Assembly (NCBI RefSeq): GCF_000319575.2
Contig: NC_021291.1
Coordinates: 992,001 to 1,056,000, forward strand
Direction: 5' to 3'
DNA from: Spiribacter salinus M19-40
Lineage (GTDB): Bacteria; Pseudomonadota; Gammaproteobacteria; Nitrococcales; Nitrococcaceae
Length of the DNA: 64,000 bases
Position 1 is the stretch's first letter. Each line of letters opens with the position of its first letter. The translations under genes and the position numbers were made by a program. Shown piece after piece: positions 26,095 through 34,614 of the stretch. The notes beneath the pieces are model-generated. The model was not told the DNA's origin, did not search any database, and was given only the letters and a program-made list of their open reading frames with translations.

Positions 26095-26562
26095 TCAGCC
26101 TCGGCCGCGGTAGGGGGCCACACCCTGCTCCGGAATCCAAACATCGGCTGGTGGCTCGCCGGTCTGATAGAAAACGTCGATGGGAATCCCACCCCGGGGG
26201 TACCAGTAGCCGCCGATCCGCAGCCAGTGGGGCTCGAGCAGATCCACCAGCCGCCGGGCCACCGTCATGGTGCAGTCCTCGTGAAAGGCACCATGGTTGC
26301 GGAAAGAGAACAGGAACAACTTCAGAGACTTGCTCTCCACAAGCCAGTCACCGGGGACGTAGTCGATGACCAGCTGGGCAAAATCCGGCTGGCCGGTCAT
26401 CGGGCAGATAGAGGTGAACTCCGGCGCCGTGAACCGGGCGACGTAGCCGAACCCCGCCTGAGGGTTCGGGACGCGCTCGAGCGTGGCCTCCTCGGGTGAG
26501 TTTGGCAGCGTCGTATCCTGGCCCAGCTGCGTGAGGCCCGCATGCGAGTGGTCCGTCGTCAT
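26095..26562 (-). CDS. queF: 7-cyano-7-deazaguanine reductase (QueF, short type)
   Basis: A 155-residue cytosolic enzyme of queuosine biosynthesis that reduces the nitrile of preQ0 to preQ1 with NADPH. The nucleophile is C53 in [11 protein letters not shown], with the general acid D60. The QueF signature [16 protein letters not shown] is intact (NADPH-binding E-S-K-S-L-K). The length matches the single-domain YkvM type rather than the 280-residue E. coli type. Other queuosine genes are not in the window. It is convergent with the hydrolase-OsmC gene and transcribed away from the ABC exporter start, which lies upstream on the same strand. Confidence 0.95.
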   Translation of the reverse strand: MTTDHSHAGLTQLGQDTTLPNSPEEATLERVPNPQAGFGYVARFTAPEFTSICPMTGQPDFAQLVIDYVPGDWLVESKSLKLFLFSFRNHGAFHEDCTMTVARRLVDLLEPHWLRIGGYWYPRGGIPIDVFYQTGEPPADVWIPEQGVAPYRGRG

Positions 26563-26627
26563 TGTGACTCCCTAATCGACAAGCAAACCCGCATTTTGCC
26601 GGTGCGGGCCACCTGACAAAAGCACGA

Positions 26628-28382
26628 TCAGGAAGCGATGGCCGGCTCGCGAAACTGCAGGCCGGCGAGATGGGCATACAGGCTATCGTGCTCTAGTAGG
26701 GCCTGGTGGGTGCCAACGGCGCGCAGATGGCCGTTTTCAAGGACCGCAATCCGGTCGGCGTGGATCACCGTCGCCAGCCGATGGGCGATCACCAGGCTTG
26801 TGCGGCCGGTCATGAGCCGAGCTAACGCCGACTGCACCTGCCGTTCACTTTCTGCATCCAGGCTGCTCGTGGCCTCGTCCAGCAAGAGCAACGCCGGGTC
26901 GCGGAGTATGGCCCGGGCGATCGCAATCCGCTGACGCTGCCCACCCGAGAGCTGAACGCCATTCGGGCCGATGTGGGTGTCCATGCCCTGCGGGAGCGCG
27001 TCAACAAACGCCGTGCAGTTCGCCGCCTCAGTGGCCGCCAGCAAAGCCGTGTGCGTAGCATCTGGATCCCCGAAACGGATATTGTCCCGCACCGTCCCGG
27101 TAAACAGAATCGGTGACTGAGCCACCAAGGCCATGCGTCGGCGCAGATCCGTCGGATCGGCATCGCGCAGGTCTACACCATCCAGGCGAATTGCCCCCGT
27201 CTGCGGATCAGCAAAGCGAAGCAGCAGCGAGATCAGCGTGCTTTTGCCCGCGCCTGACGGGCCGACAAGGGCCAGCGTTTCGCCAGCGCGCACCGTCAGG
27301 TCGAGGCCTGCCAGCGCCGGGGGCTCCGGGCGCGAGGGATAGCGATAGGTCAACTGCTCGATCTCCACCTCGCCTTCGGCGGGTTCCGGCAGCGGCTGCG
27401 GATACGCGGGGGCAACGACCTCGGGCTCAGCATCGAGCAATTCGAACAGGCGCTCGGCCGCCCCCGAGGCACGAAAGACCTCACCGGCCACTTCCGACAG
27501 CACGCCGACGGCACTCGCTGCGAGCACGGCATAGAACACGAAGGCGGAGAGCTCGCCGGCGGTCATGTCACCGGCCAGTACGGCATGGCCGCCGCGCCAC
27601 AAGATGAACGCCACCCCAGAGAAAGCAAGGAGCAGGACCGCTGCATTCAGTCCCGCTCGCTGCCGAATGCGTCGCACGGCCGTCGAAAAGGCCTCCTCAA
27701 CCCGCGTTCCAAAAGCACGACGATCCTCGCCCTCGTGAACAAACGCCTGAACGGTCTCGATACCGCCCAGGGTCTCGCCGGCGTAACTGCCCACCTCAGC
27801 GATGCGATCCTGACTCAGACGCGATAGACGGCGCACCCGGCGGCCATAGAAAAACATAGGGGCAATCACAACAGGGATGCCGATCACCACCAGGCCAGTG
27901 AGCCCCGGACTGGTCACTACCAGCATGACCAGCGCGCCGACCAGCATGAGCGAGTTGCGCAGGGCCATGGAAAACGTCGACCCAAGGACGGTCTGGAGCA
28001 GCGCGGTATCCGTGGTCATGCGCGACTGGATCTCGCCCACGCCGTTGCGCTTGTAGAACTCGGGCTCAAGTGCCAGCAAACGGTTAAAGACATGCTGGCG
28101 CAGGTCGGCGGCGACCCGCTCCCCCACCCACATAATCCAGTAAAAGCGCATGGCTGAGGCGAGCGCCAGGACGAGCACGACGCCCGTGGTGAGCAGTAAC
28201 ATGCGGTCCAGCGTGGCCGGGGTGCTGGAGGCAAACCCCTCGTCGATGAGCAGGCGCAGTCCCTGACCGATCGCCAGCACGCTGCCAGCCGCCACGATCA
28301 GCGCCACGCCGGCCAACGTGGCCTGGGGTAAGTAGGGCTTCAGGTATCCGGCAAGGCGAAGCAAACCCGTGAGTTTTGGCAT
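26628..28382 (-). CDS. ABC exporter, fused membrane and ATPase domains (MsbA/LmrA-like)
   Basis: A 584-residue half transporter. Six transmembrane helices lie in residues ~20-320, with the coupling segment FKTGVGEIQSRMTTDT-like (FYKRNGVGEIQSRM). The ATPase domain starts near 340: Walker A GPSGAGKST, signature LSGGQRQRIAIARA, Walker B LLLLDEATSSLD and the H-loop in VIAHRL. It would act as a homodimer moving lipids or hydrophobic compounds out of the cytoplasm. Family members of this size include multidrug exporters and lipid A flippases; msbA cannot be claimed since no lpxK is nearby. Confidence 0.9.
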   Translation of the reverse strand: MPKLTGLLRLAGYLKPYLPQATLAGVALIVAAGSVLAIGQGLRLLIDEGFASSTPATLDRMLLLTTGVVLVLALASAMRFYWIMWVGERVAADLRQHVFNRLLALEPEFYKRNGVGEIQSRMTTDTALLQTVLGSTFSMALRNSLMLVGALVMLVVTSPGLTGLVVIGIPVVIAPMFFYGRRVRRLSRLSQDRIAEVGSYAGETLGGIETVQAFVHEGEDRRAFGTRVEEAFSTAVRRIRQRAGLNAAVLLLAFSGVAFILWRGGHAVLAGDMTAGELSAFVFYAVLAASAVGVLSEVAGEVFRASGAAERLFELLDAEPEVVAPAYPQPLPEPAEGEVEIEQLTYRYPSRPEPPALAGLDLTVRAGETLALVGPSGAGKSTLISLLLRFADPQTGAIRLDGVDLRDADPTDLRRRMALVAQSPILFTGTVRDNIRFGDPDATHTALLAATEAANCTAFVDALPQGMDTHIGPNGVQLSGGQRQRIAIARAILRDPALLLLDEATSSLDAESERQVQSALARLMTGRTSLVIAHRLATVIHADRIAVLENGHLRAVGTHQALLEHDSLYAHLAGLQFREPAIAS

Positions 28383-28443
28383 GCTCGATGTGCTCCGTAT
28401 GCTTGAACCGCACAGGATGACACGAGTGGCCGATGAGGTGGGT

Positions 28444-29517
28444 ATGAACAGGCGCGCAAGCGCTTGGGTGGCGATCGGATTAAGCCTGTTGATTGGGCAG
28501 GCTCACGCGAGCGCTGACATCAAGACGCTCGCCAGGGATCTTGAACACCCCTGGGCCATGGCGTTTGTCACCGACAGTGAAGTACTGGTCACCGAACGGC
28601 CCGGCCGATTGCTGTATCTGGACCTCGCAAGCGGCACCCGGACACCCGTCACTGGCGTGCCGACGGTAGACGCCCGGGGCCAGGGCGGGCTGCTGGATAT
28701 CGAACTGCACCCGGATTTCGCCGATAACCGGCTGGTCTACCTGACCTGGGCCGGTCAGTGTGAGGGCGGCAATGCCACCCACCTCGGACGGGGCCGGCTG
28801 ACCAATGACCAGCAGCTCGCCGACTTCGAGACCCTGTTTATTGCGACACCCTGTGTGAGGAGCACGAAGCATTTCGGCTCCCGTATCCAGTTTGATGATG
28901 GCGGTCATGTGCTATTCACCACCGGCGATCGGGGCGAACGGGACCGTGCGCAGGATCTTTCCGATCACAATGGCTCGGTCATCCGGCTCAATGACGATGG
29001 CAGCATCCCCGAGGACAACCCGTTTGTTGGCCAGAATGAGGCCGAACCGGCCATCTTCAGCTACGGACATCGCAACCCTCAGGGTGCGGCGCAGCATCCG
29101 GAGACTGGCGCCGTGTGGATCCACGAGCACGGGCCGCAAGGCGGCGATGAGATCAATATCCCCCAGCCTGGTGAGAACTTCGGCTGGCCTGAGACCACCT
29201 ATGGCCGTGAGTACTGGGGACCGGAGATCGCACCGGATAACAAACCGGGAACCATCCAGCCCCTTCATCACTGGACACCCTCGATTGCGCCCTCGGGCAT
29301 GGCTTTCCATAACGGCGAGCTATACGTCGGTGCGCTGGCCAAAGTGCACCTGGCCCGGCTAACGCTCGACGGCCATCAGGTCGTCAACGAGGAGCGGCTG
29401 TTGCAGGACCGAGGCTGGCGAATTCGCGCGGTAGAGCGTAGCCCTGATGACCGGTTGTTCGTTTTGACTGATCAGCCGAACGGCCGACTGGTGCGAGTCA
29501 TCCCGCAAGCGCGTTGA
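28444..29517 (+). CDS. PQQ-dependent sugar dehydrogenase (YliI/Asd-like, soluble)
   Basis: A 357-residue periplasmic protein with a signal peptide ending around GQAHAS. The remainder is a six-bladed propeller of the glucose/sorbosone dehydrogenase family. Recognisable blocks are EHPWAMAFVTDSEVLVTERPGRL, GLLDIELHPDFADN, FGSRIQFDDGGHVLFTTGDRG, SYGHRNPQGAAQHPETGAVWIHEHGPQGGDEIN, which carry the PQQ and catalytic histidine residues. It probably oxidises an aldose sugar at the periplasmic side with PQQ. No PQQ synthesis genes are in view. Start chosen at ATG 28444 after GAGG, giving a proper signal peptide. Confidence 0.9.
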   Translation: MNRRASAWVAIGLSLLIGQAHASADIKTLARDLEHPWAMAFVTDSEVLVTERPGRLLYLDLASGTRTPVTGVPTVDARGQGGLLDIELHPDFADNRLVYLTWAGQCEGGNATHLGRGRLTNDQQLADFETLFIATPCVRSTKHFGSRIQFDDGGHVLFTTGDRGERDRAQDLSDHNGSVIRLNDDGSIPEDNPFVGQNEAEPAIFSYGHRNPQGAAQHPETGAVWIHEHGPQGGDEINIPQPGENFGWPETTYGREYWGPEIAPDNKPGTIQPLHHWTPSIAPSGMAFHNGELYVGALAKVHLARLTLDGHQVVNEERLLQDRGWRIRAVERSPDDRLFVLTDQPNGRLVRVIPQAR

Positions 29518-29655
29518 CCCGCTCAACCCTCGAAATCGTGCCCGCGAGCGGCTTCTGACTGAACACGCCGTGCTGGAGGCATGGCAGCGATTTCAGGCGG
29601 AGGCCTTGCCCGGCGTTGGATTGAGCGAGGCGCTGGAAGCCGACACCGCAACCGC

Positions 29656-30048
29656 CTAAATCAGGTCGGCTCGTGCTTTCCAGCCTGCCCAGATCAGGCT
29701 CGCCCAGGCGACCATCAGAATCGTGCCACCGATCGGTGTGATGTAGGTCAGCGCAATCGTATCCAACGCCACCGCCGCATAGATGCTCACGCTAAACAGC
29801 ACGGTCCCTATCACCATCGCCCACGCGGCAAACCGAAGCCGGCTGAGCGTGCCTGCACTAAGCGGCAACGCCAGTCCGAATGCCAGCGCAAGCACGACCA
29901 CCGCATGTACCTGGTTATAGCGCACGGCCGTCATCAGGAAGCGAAAGGATTCTGCATCGACGTTGGGCCTGAACGCATGCTCCGACATCGCACCAAAGGC
30001 GACGGAGAGCAGTCCGAGCAGACCAGCAGCAATCAGAAAAGGACGCAT
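29656..30048 (-). CDS. DUF423 membrane protein (YgdD-like)
   Basis: A 130-residue protein with four hydrophobic helices. Conserved positions of the family are seen in FGAMSEHAFRP (usually GAFGAHAL) and TYITPIGGTILMVAWASLIW (the ITPIGG motif). The family is small, bacterial and of unknown function, located in the inner membrane. The ATG at 30048 gives the normal family length. It faces the PQQ dehydrogenase gene, with 138 bases between the two stops. That gap holds a 46-codon frame without a start (see findings) and nothing else I can identify. Confidence 0.88.
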   Translation of the reverse strand: MRPFLIAAGLLGLLSVAFGAMSEHAFRPNVDAESFRFLMTAVRYNQVHAVVVLALAFGLALPLSAGTLSRLRFAAWAMVIGTVLFSVSIYAAVALDTIALTYITPIGGTILMVAWASLIWAGWKARADLI

Positions 30049-30125
30049 GGGTTTTCCTATGATCAGTCGTGTTGCAGGACAAACGAGGAGTCTAACCTCG
30101 GCGGGTGGTCGGGGAACACCTTCAC

Positions 30126-30596
30126 TCAGCCACCATTGGCAAGAAATCGATCAAGGGCGTCGGCAAACCGCTTTCGATCCGTGGCATTCAGCGTAGGCGG
30201 GCCACCGGTATGAACACCACTGCTGCGCAGCGTTTCCATAAAGTCGCGCATTTGCAGTCGACTGCGGATGTTCTCGCGGGTATGGACTTCGCCACGGGGT
30301 GTGATCGCAACGGCGCCCTTCTCGAGCACCTCAGCAGCAAGCGGGATATCGGCGGTGATGACAAGATCGCCCGACACAACCTGTCGGACAATTTCGTCGT
30401 CGGCCACATCGAAACCGGCCTTGACCTGAATCGCATCGATGAGCGGAGAAGGCGGCTTGCTGATCGGTTGATTGGCCACCAGCGTCAGTCGCGCGCCAAC
30501 CCGCTGCGCGGCCCTGAACAGGATCTCCCGGATCACGACCGGACAGGCGTCTGCATCGACCCAGAGATGCGCTTCATGAGACGGTTGAGTGACCAT
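30126..30596 (-). CDS. YaiI/YqxD family protein (DUF188)
   Basis: A 156-residue soluble protein. The N-terminus [22 protein letters not shown] is the DUF188 hallmark (D-A-D-A-C-P), followed by [33 protein letters not shown] and SGVHTGGPP. The fold is PIN-like, so a nuclease-like role is often supposed but unproven. I set the start at ATG 30596; the longer frame to 30857 runs across the divergent YihY gene and is spurious. Divergent from that gene, with 27 bases between starts. Confidence 0.92.
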   Translation of the reverse strand: MVTQPSHEAHLWVDADACPVVIREILFRAAQRVGARLTLVANQPISKPPSPLIDAIQVKAGFDVADDEIVRQVVSGDLVITADIPLAAEVLEKGAVAITPRGEVHTRENIRSRLQMRDFMETLRSSGVHTGGPPTLNATDRKRFADALDRFLANGG

Positions 30597-30623
30597 GGCG
30601 AAAAGCTTAGCAGACCCGCTCAC

Positions 30624-31457
30624 ATGATCCGCGCAGGTTGTCGGATCTTCATTGACGCCGTGCGGCTTTGGCTTGCGCAGAATGCCTTTGGCAATGCCGG
30701 CGCACTCGCCTTCTATACGCTGTTCTCGCTTGCGCCCGTGATGATCCTGGTGATTGCGGTGGCTGGGGTCGTCCTCGGCCCCGATGCCGCTGAGGGCCGG
30801 ATCGTTGCGCAGCTTGAGGCCGGCATTGGCCCCGAGGCCGCACGGGCCATTCAGCAAACGGTCGCTGGCACCCGGCTTGAGAGCGCGGGATGGCTACCAA
30901 CGCTGGCCGGTGTGGCAGCAATGGTCATTGGTGCAACCGCCGTCTTCGCCCAACTCCAGCGCTCGCTGAATGCAATCTGGGGTGTTACCGCCCAGCCCAG
31001 TCGCAGCAGTCTGCTCATCATTGCCCGCAATCGGCTTTTATCACTGCTGATCGCGCTGGTCTTTGGCCTGATCATGCTGGCCTCGCTCCTGGCGACCATT
31101 GCCCTGCAGGCTGTTATCCGATTTGCCGAGCAGTGGTTGCCGTTTGAAGCGGCGATCATGACCGGGATGGAGAGTCTCGTCAGCCTTGCGCTAATCACGG
31201 CACTTTTCGCCCTGATTTTCCGGATTCTCCCGGACGTGGTTCTGAGCTGGCGGGATGTCGTACCAGGCGCGGCGATCACCGCCGTTTTGTTCATGCTAGG
31301 CCGATACTTGATGGCGAGCTATTTAACGATCGCCGCGCCCGCCTCAGCCTATGGCGCCGCCGGATCGCTGGTCCTGGTGCTGCTATGGATTTACGGCACA
31401 TCACTGATTTTGCTGTTCGGCGCTGCCCTGACCCGCTCAATGCTGACAGCGCGCTAG
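30624..31457 (+). CDS. YihY/BrkB-like inner-membrane protein
   Basis: A 277-residue six-helix protein. The family start [29 protein letters not shown] and the C-terminal block [29 protein letters not shown] are both present and in register. Despite old labels (ribonuclease BN, virulence factor BrkB) it is not a nuclease; the role is unclear, with transport or envelope functions suspected. Start at ATG 30624, since the upstream frame from 30105 has no family similarity. Confidence 0.9.
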   Translation: MIRAGCRIFIDAVRLWLAQNAFGNAGALAFYTLFSLAPVMILVIAVAGVVLGPDAAEGRIVAQLEAGIGPEAARAIQQTVAGTRLESAGWLPTLAGVAAMVIGATAVFAQLQRSLNAIWGVTAQPSRSSLLIIARNRLLSLLIALVFGLIMLASLLATIALQAVIRFAEQWLPFEAAIMTGMESLVSLALITALFALIFRILPDVVLSWRDVVPGAAITAVLFMLGRYLMASYLTIAAPASAYGAAGSLVLVLLWIYGTSLILLFGAALTRSMLTAR

Positions 31458-31492
31458 CCTACTAAGCCGTCGGATCGGCTCGACTCGCCCAC

Positions 31493-32392
31493 TCAGGGCT
31501 CGATCATTGCCGCGCCAGGCTCTGTCATTTCATCCCAGACCGGTGGCACCGAGCCTCGCAGCTCTGCGACAAGCGACTGCTCAGCCGCGGTCAGCGGTAA
31601 GCGGGCCGCCCGCACCACGTAATGAACCGCGGGAGGCGTGGCAACGCGCTCGCTACCAGACCAAAGACATTGGTCGGGCGTCATGAACCCCCGGTTCATC
31701 AGGGAGATACCAAACCCAGCGCTCACCGCCGCACGGACGCCGGCGGTGCTTGCGCTCTGCAAAACCTCTTCGTAGGCAATGCCCGCCTCGTCCAGCAGCG
31801 TGCTCGCAATACGACCGTAAAAGCAGTGCTCCCCGAACGTAACGAGCGGGACAGGCTGGTCACCGAGCGGTTCGGCATCGATCGCCTGGATAAACTCCAG
31901 CTGATCGGTCCACAGGGGCAGGTCGTCATGACGCACCTGGTTGGCCTCGACTGGCATGACCGCCAGATCCACTTCACCCGTTTCGGCCCATGCAGCAACG
32001 GAGAGCGAAGATCCGGCCTTTACCTGCAGACGAATGCCGGGGTGGGCCCAGCGAAACCGACCCGCGATGCCAGCCACCCGCGTGGTCGCAAAATCATCTG
32101 TGGCGCCAAGACAGATCGAGCCGGTGAGCGCCGAGCCCCGAAAACGCTGCACCGCCGCGTCGTGAGCGGAGAGAATACGATCAGCAAACTCAAGCAGCTC
32201 ACGGCCATGCCGCGTTGGCCGTAGCACGCGCCCCTCGCGCTTTAGCAGTGAGTGTCCGACTCGTCCCTCAAGGCGACGTAGCTTCCAGCTGACCGCCGAC
32301 TGCGTGAGCGACAGTCGCTCGGCCGCTTCAGTCACCCCGCCCGTTTCGATAACGAGCTTCAGGGCGCGCAATGACTCCGTATCTAATCTCAT
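31493..32392 (-). CDS. LysR family transcriptional regulator
   Basis: A 299-residue DNA-binding regulator. The winged helix-turn-helix lies at residues ~5-65 (LRALKLVIETGGVTEAAERLSLTQSAVSWKLRRLEGRVG), with the effector domain after residue ~90 in two lobes. It is divergent from the GcvT-like demethylase gene, so by the common LysR layout it probably controls that gene and itself. An 8-bp inverted repeat occupies the shared promoter region. Effector unknown; a substrate or intermediate of the divergent genes is likely. Confidence 0.92.
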   Translation of the reverse strand: MRLDTESLRALKLVIETGGVTEAAERLSLTQSAVSWKLRRLEGRVGHSLLKREGRVLRPTRHGRELLEFADRILSAHDAAVQRFRGSALTGSICLGATDDFATTRVAGIAGRFRWAHPGIRLQVKAGSSLSVAAWAETGEVDLAVMPVEANQVRHDDLPLWTDQLEFIQAIDAEPLGDQPVPLVTFGEHCFYGRIASTLLDEAGIAYEEVLQSASTAGVRAAVSAGFGISLMNRGFMTPDQCLWSGSERVATPPAVHYVVRAARLPLTAAEQSLVAELRGSVPPVWDEMTEPGAAMIEP

Positions 32393-32399
32393 AGCCCGA

Positions 32400-32448
32400 G
32401 CATGACAGAAATTTTAAAAATGCAGAACAATCGTCATTAGTGTCATGC
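32400..32448. promoter_or_regulatory. Inverted repeat, likely LysR operator
   Basis: GCATGACA (32400-32407) and its exact reverse complement TGTCATGC (32441-32448) are separated by 33 AT-rich bases. The site lies between the divergent LysR start and the demethylase-like gene. Spacing of about four helical turns between arms is compatible with a LysR tetramer bending DNA. The sequence is seen directly; the binder is inferred from position. Confidence 0.5.
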
Positions 32449-32513
32449 CAGTACCGGGGCTAGCATCCAAGATCAGAACAATAAACGTGCCCGCGGCACG
32501 GACCGGAGGAGCC

Positions 32514-33731
32514 ATGACACGGAAGACGGACGGCGTTGAATTCGTGGTCAAGCCTGTTGCCAGTACAGGAGGGGCAAGCGAGTTTCGACAGAGCATGACC
32601 CCGCATCCGCTGGTCTACCAGGAGTTGGCACATGATCCGCACTTCGGGATCTACAATGGCCGCTTGCGCTCGCTGTCGTATGGCAACGCGCCCATGGAAG
32701 ACCTCTACTGGCGCTTACGCCGTCAGGTCATGCTCTCGCACACGGGTGAGCTGGCCACTGAAATTCGTGGACCGCAGGCCGAGGCCTTGCTTGAGCGCGT
32801 ATTCACCCGCTCGATTGCCGCTGTCCGGGTTGGGCGTTGCAGCTATCAAATTGCCTGCTACGACGATGGTGGCGTGATGATGGACGGGGTTCTGATGCGG
32901 TTTGCGCCCGATCACTTCTGGTATGTGCAAAGCGATGGCGAATTCCATGGCTGGCTTCGAGCGCATGCCGGGCAATTTGACGCCGAAGTGCGGGTGACCG
33001 ATACCTGGATAAGCCAGGTTCAGGGCCCCCGTTCCATGGATGTGCTGGCCGAAGTCGCCGATGAGGGCATGCCCGAGCGGTTCCGTTATTTCGACATGGC
33101 GACCATCCAAGTCAACGGCCAGCCCCTGGTCATTACCCGGACCGGTTTTACAAACGAGCTCGGGTGGGAGTTCTACCTGGAGCCTGGCGCAGACGCCGAG
33201 GCCATCGGGGATCGCATTCTCGAGGTTGGTCAGCAGTACGAGATGGGCACAACGCCGGCCGAGGTGACCAATGCCCGGCGCATTGAGGGTGGGCTATTGT
33301 TCGCGGGCACTGACTTCGATGCGACGATTACGCCATTCGAGGCGGGGTTTGGTCGCATTGTTGACCTGGAAAAAGGCGATTTTGCCGGCCGTGAGGCCCT
33401 ACGCACCGCCGATCGCCGCTGTCGAACCTGGGGCCTGACCTGCCCGGGCGGGACCGCTCGCCACGGGCTCACGGTGAGTCAGGCCGGACAACCGGCTGGC
33501 CGAGTGACGAGTAGCGCCTGGTCGCCTACGCTTGGCACCGGTATCGCGATTGTCCGACTGGACGACCCTGAAGCCGGCCCAGGCACTCAGCTCGAGGTAC
33601 TCTGCACCGATGGGCAGACCCACGCCGCCGAGGTCTGCAGCCTGCCCCTTTACGATCAGGCCGGCGACATACCCCGCGGCCGCGCCACGGAGCCACTGGC
33701 AACAACGGAGCCTGTTCATGCTGCCATCTGA
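32514..33731 (+). CDS. GcvT-like folate-dependent demethylase/aminomethyltransferase
   Basis: A 405-residue protein of the GcvT/DmdA/LigM superfamily. Folate-barrel features include SHTGELATEIRGPQAEALLERVFTR, QIACYDDGGVMMDGVLMRF, QVQGPRSMDVLAEV, and the conserved TRTGFTNELGWEFYLEP and NARRIEGGLLFAG blocks; the C-terminal GcvT barrel starts around residue 300. No glycine-cleavage partner genes (gcvH, gcvP) adjoin; instead a MetF gene overlaps its end. That suggests methyl transfer to tetrahydrofolate from an S-, N- or O-methyl compound, as in DMSP demethylase DmdA or vanillate demethylase LigM. The start at 32514 has GGAGG 4 bases upstream; the in-frame ATG at 32445 lies in the operator. Substrate not proven. 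Confidence 0.82.
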   Translation: MTRKTDGVEFVVKPVASTGGASEFRQSMTPHPLVYQELAHDPHFGIYNGRLRSLSYGNAPMEDLYWRLRRQVMLSHTGELATEIRGPQAEALLERVFTRSIAAVRVGRCSYQIACYDDGGVMMDGVLMRFAPDHFWYVQSDGEFHGWLRAHAGQFDAEVRVTDTWISQVQGPRSMDVLAEVADEGMPERFRYFDMATIQVNGQPLVITRTGFTNELGWEFYLEPGADAEAIGDRILEVGQQYEMGTTPAEVTNARRIEGGLLFAGTDFDATITPFEAGFGRIVDLEKGDFAGREALRTADRRCRTWGLTCPGGTARHGLTVSQAGQPAGRVTSSAWSPTLGTGIAIVRLDDPEAGPGTQLEVLCTDGQTHAAEVCSLPLYDQAGDIPRGRATEPLATTEPVHAAI

Positions 33732-34614
33732 TCGCCGGGCGGAAATCGCTCAGGCCGCACTGGGTTTTTCCATTGAGTCCATGCCCCGGGATGCCGCGCG
33801 AATCACGGATTTTCGGGATCATCTTCCGGTGGGCACGGAGGTGTACATCGCCTGGCCACCCCGAGCTGATCTTGATGAGATGATTCAGGCCGCCACCAAG
33901 CTGCATGAACAGGGGATGATTCCGATCCCGCATGTAGCCGCCCGGCGCGTGGAGTCCCAAGCGGTGTTGCGGGACTTTGTCCAGCGCCTGACCGAAGAAG
34001 CGGGCGTCAAGCGCCTCCTGCTGCTTGGCGGTGATCCGGATACGCCTGTCGGGCCTTACCCCGATGCGAGCAGCCTGCTGACATCCGGTGTGCTGAGTGC
34101 CTTCGGGATTGAGGCCGTGGACATCGCGGGTCATCCGGAGGGTCACCCCGTGATGCAGGGCGATGAGCCCGCGCGGGTTCTCCAGGAGAAAATCGCCCTC
34201 GCCCAGCAGGCAGGCATCGCCGTTCGCGTGGTCTCTCAGTTTGTTCTGGAGCCGGACGCCGTCGTGGACTGGCACACCCAGACATACCGCGAGGCCGCTG
34301 GCGAGACCGCGCTGCAAATCGGCGTACCCGGTGTGGTCAGCACCCGACGACTACTTCAGCTTGCCAGCTCCTGCGGGCTATCCGGCAGTCTGGGCATGCT
34401 TCGAAAAAGCGGACGACGGTTGGCAAAAACAGCGATGGGCCATGACACCACCGAGGTACTCGTGGCGAGCCTTGCGCATTTAGTTAACGCGGAGAAAAGC
34501 GTCGCCGGATTCCATTTTTATTCCTTCGGGAATTTCGAAAAAACCGCCGCCTGGGCCTGCTCAGTCACGCGGGGAGATTTCGATATCAAAGGCGATGCAA
34601 TTCAACTTAATTAA
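33718..34614 (+). CDS. Methylenetetrahydrofolate reductase (MetF) homologue
   Basis: A 298-residue flavoprotein-type TIM barrel. The start GFSIESMPRD aligns with the E. coli MetF VSFEFFPPR region, keeping catalytic Glu (E20). IPHVAAR, LLLLGGDPDTP, GPYPDAS and AGHPEGHP are all MetF landmarks, though the sequence is divergent from housekeeping MetF. It overlaps the end of the GcvT-like gene by 14 bases, so the pair is coupled. A likely role is to oxidise the methyl-THF made by that enzyme to methylene-THF. The stop overlaps the convergent acyl-CoA ligase gene by 8 bases. Confidence 0.85.
   Translation: MLPSDRRAEIAQAALGFSIESMPRDAARITDFRDHLPVGTEVYIAWPPRADLDEMIQAATKLHEQGMIPIPHVAARRVESQAVLRDFVQRLTEEAGVKRLLLLGGDPDTPVGPYPDASSLLTSGVLSAFGIEAVDIAGHPEGHPVMQGDEPARVLQEKIALAQQAGIAVRVVSQFVLEPDAVVDWHTQTYREAAGETALQIGVPGVVSTRRLLQLASSCGLSGSLGMLRKSGRRLAKTAMGHDTTEVLVASLAHLVNAEKSVAGFHFYSFGNFEKTAAWACSVTRGDFDIKGDAIQLN

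Noticed and set aside
29581-30213. 210-codon plus-strand frame
   Set aside because: Composition (many His, Arg, Gln and Cys) is that of an antisense shadow of the DUF423 and YaiI genes.
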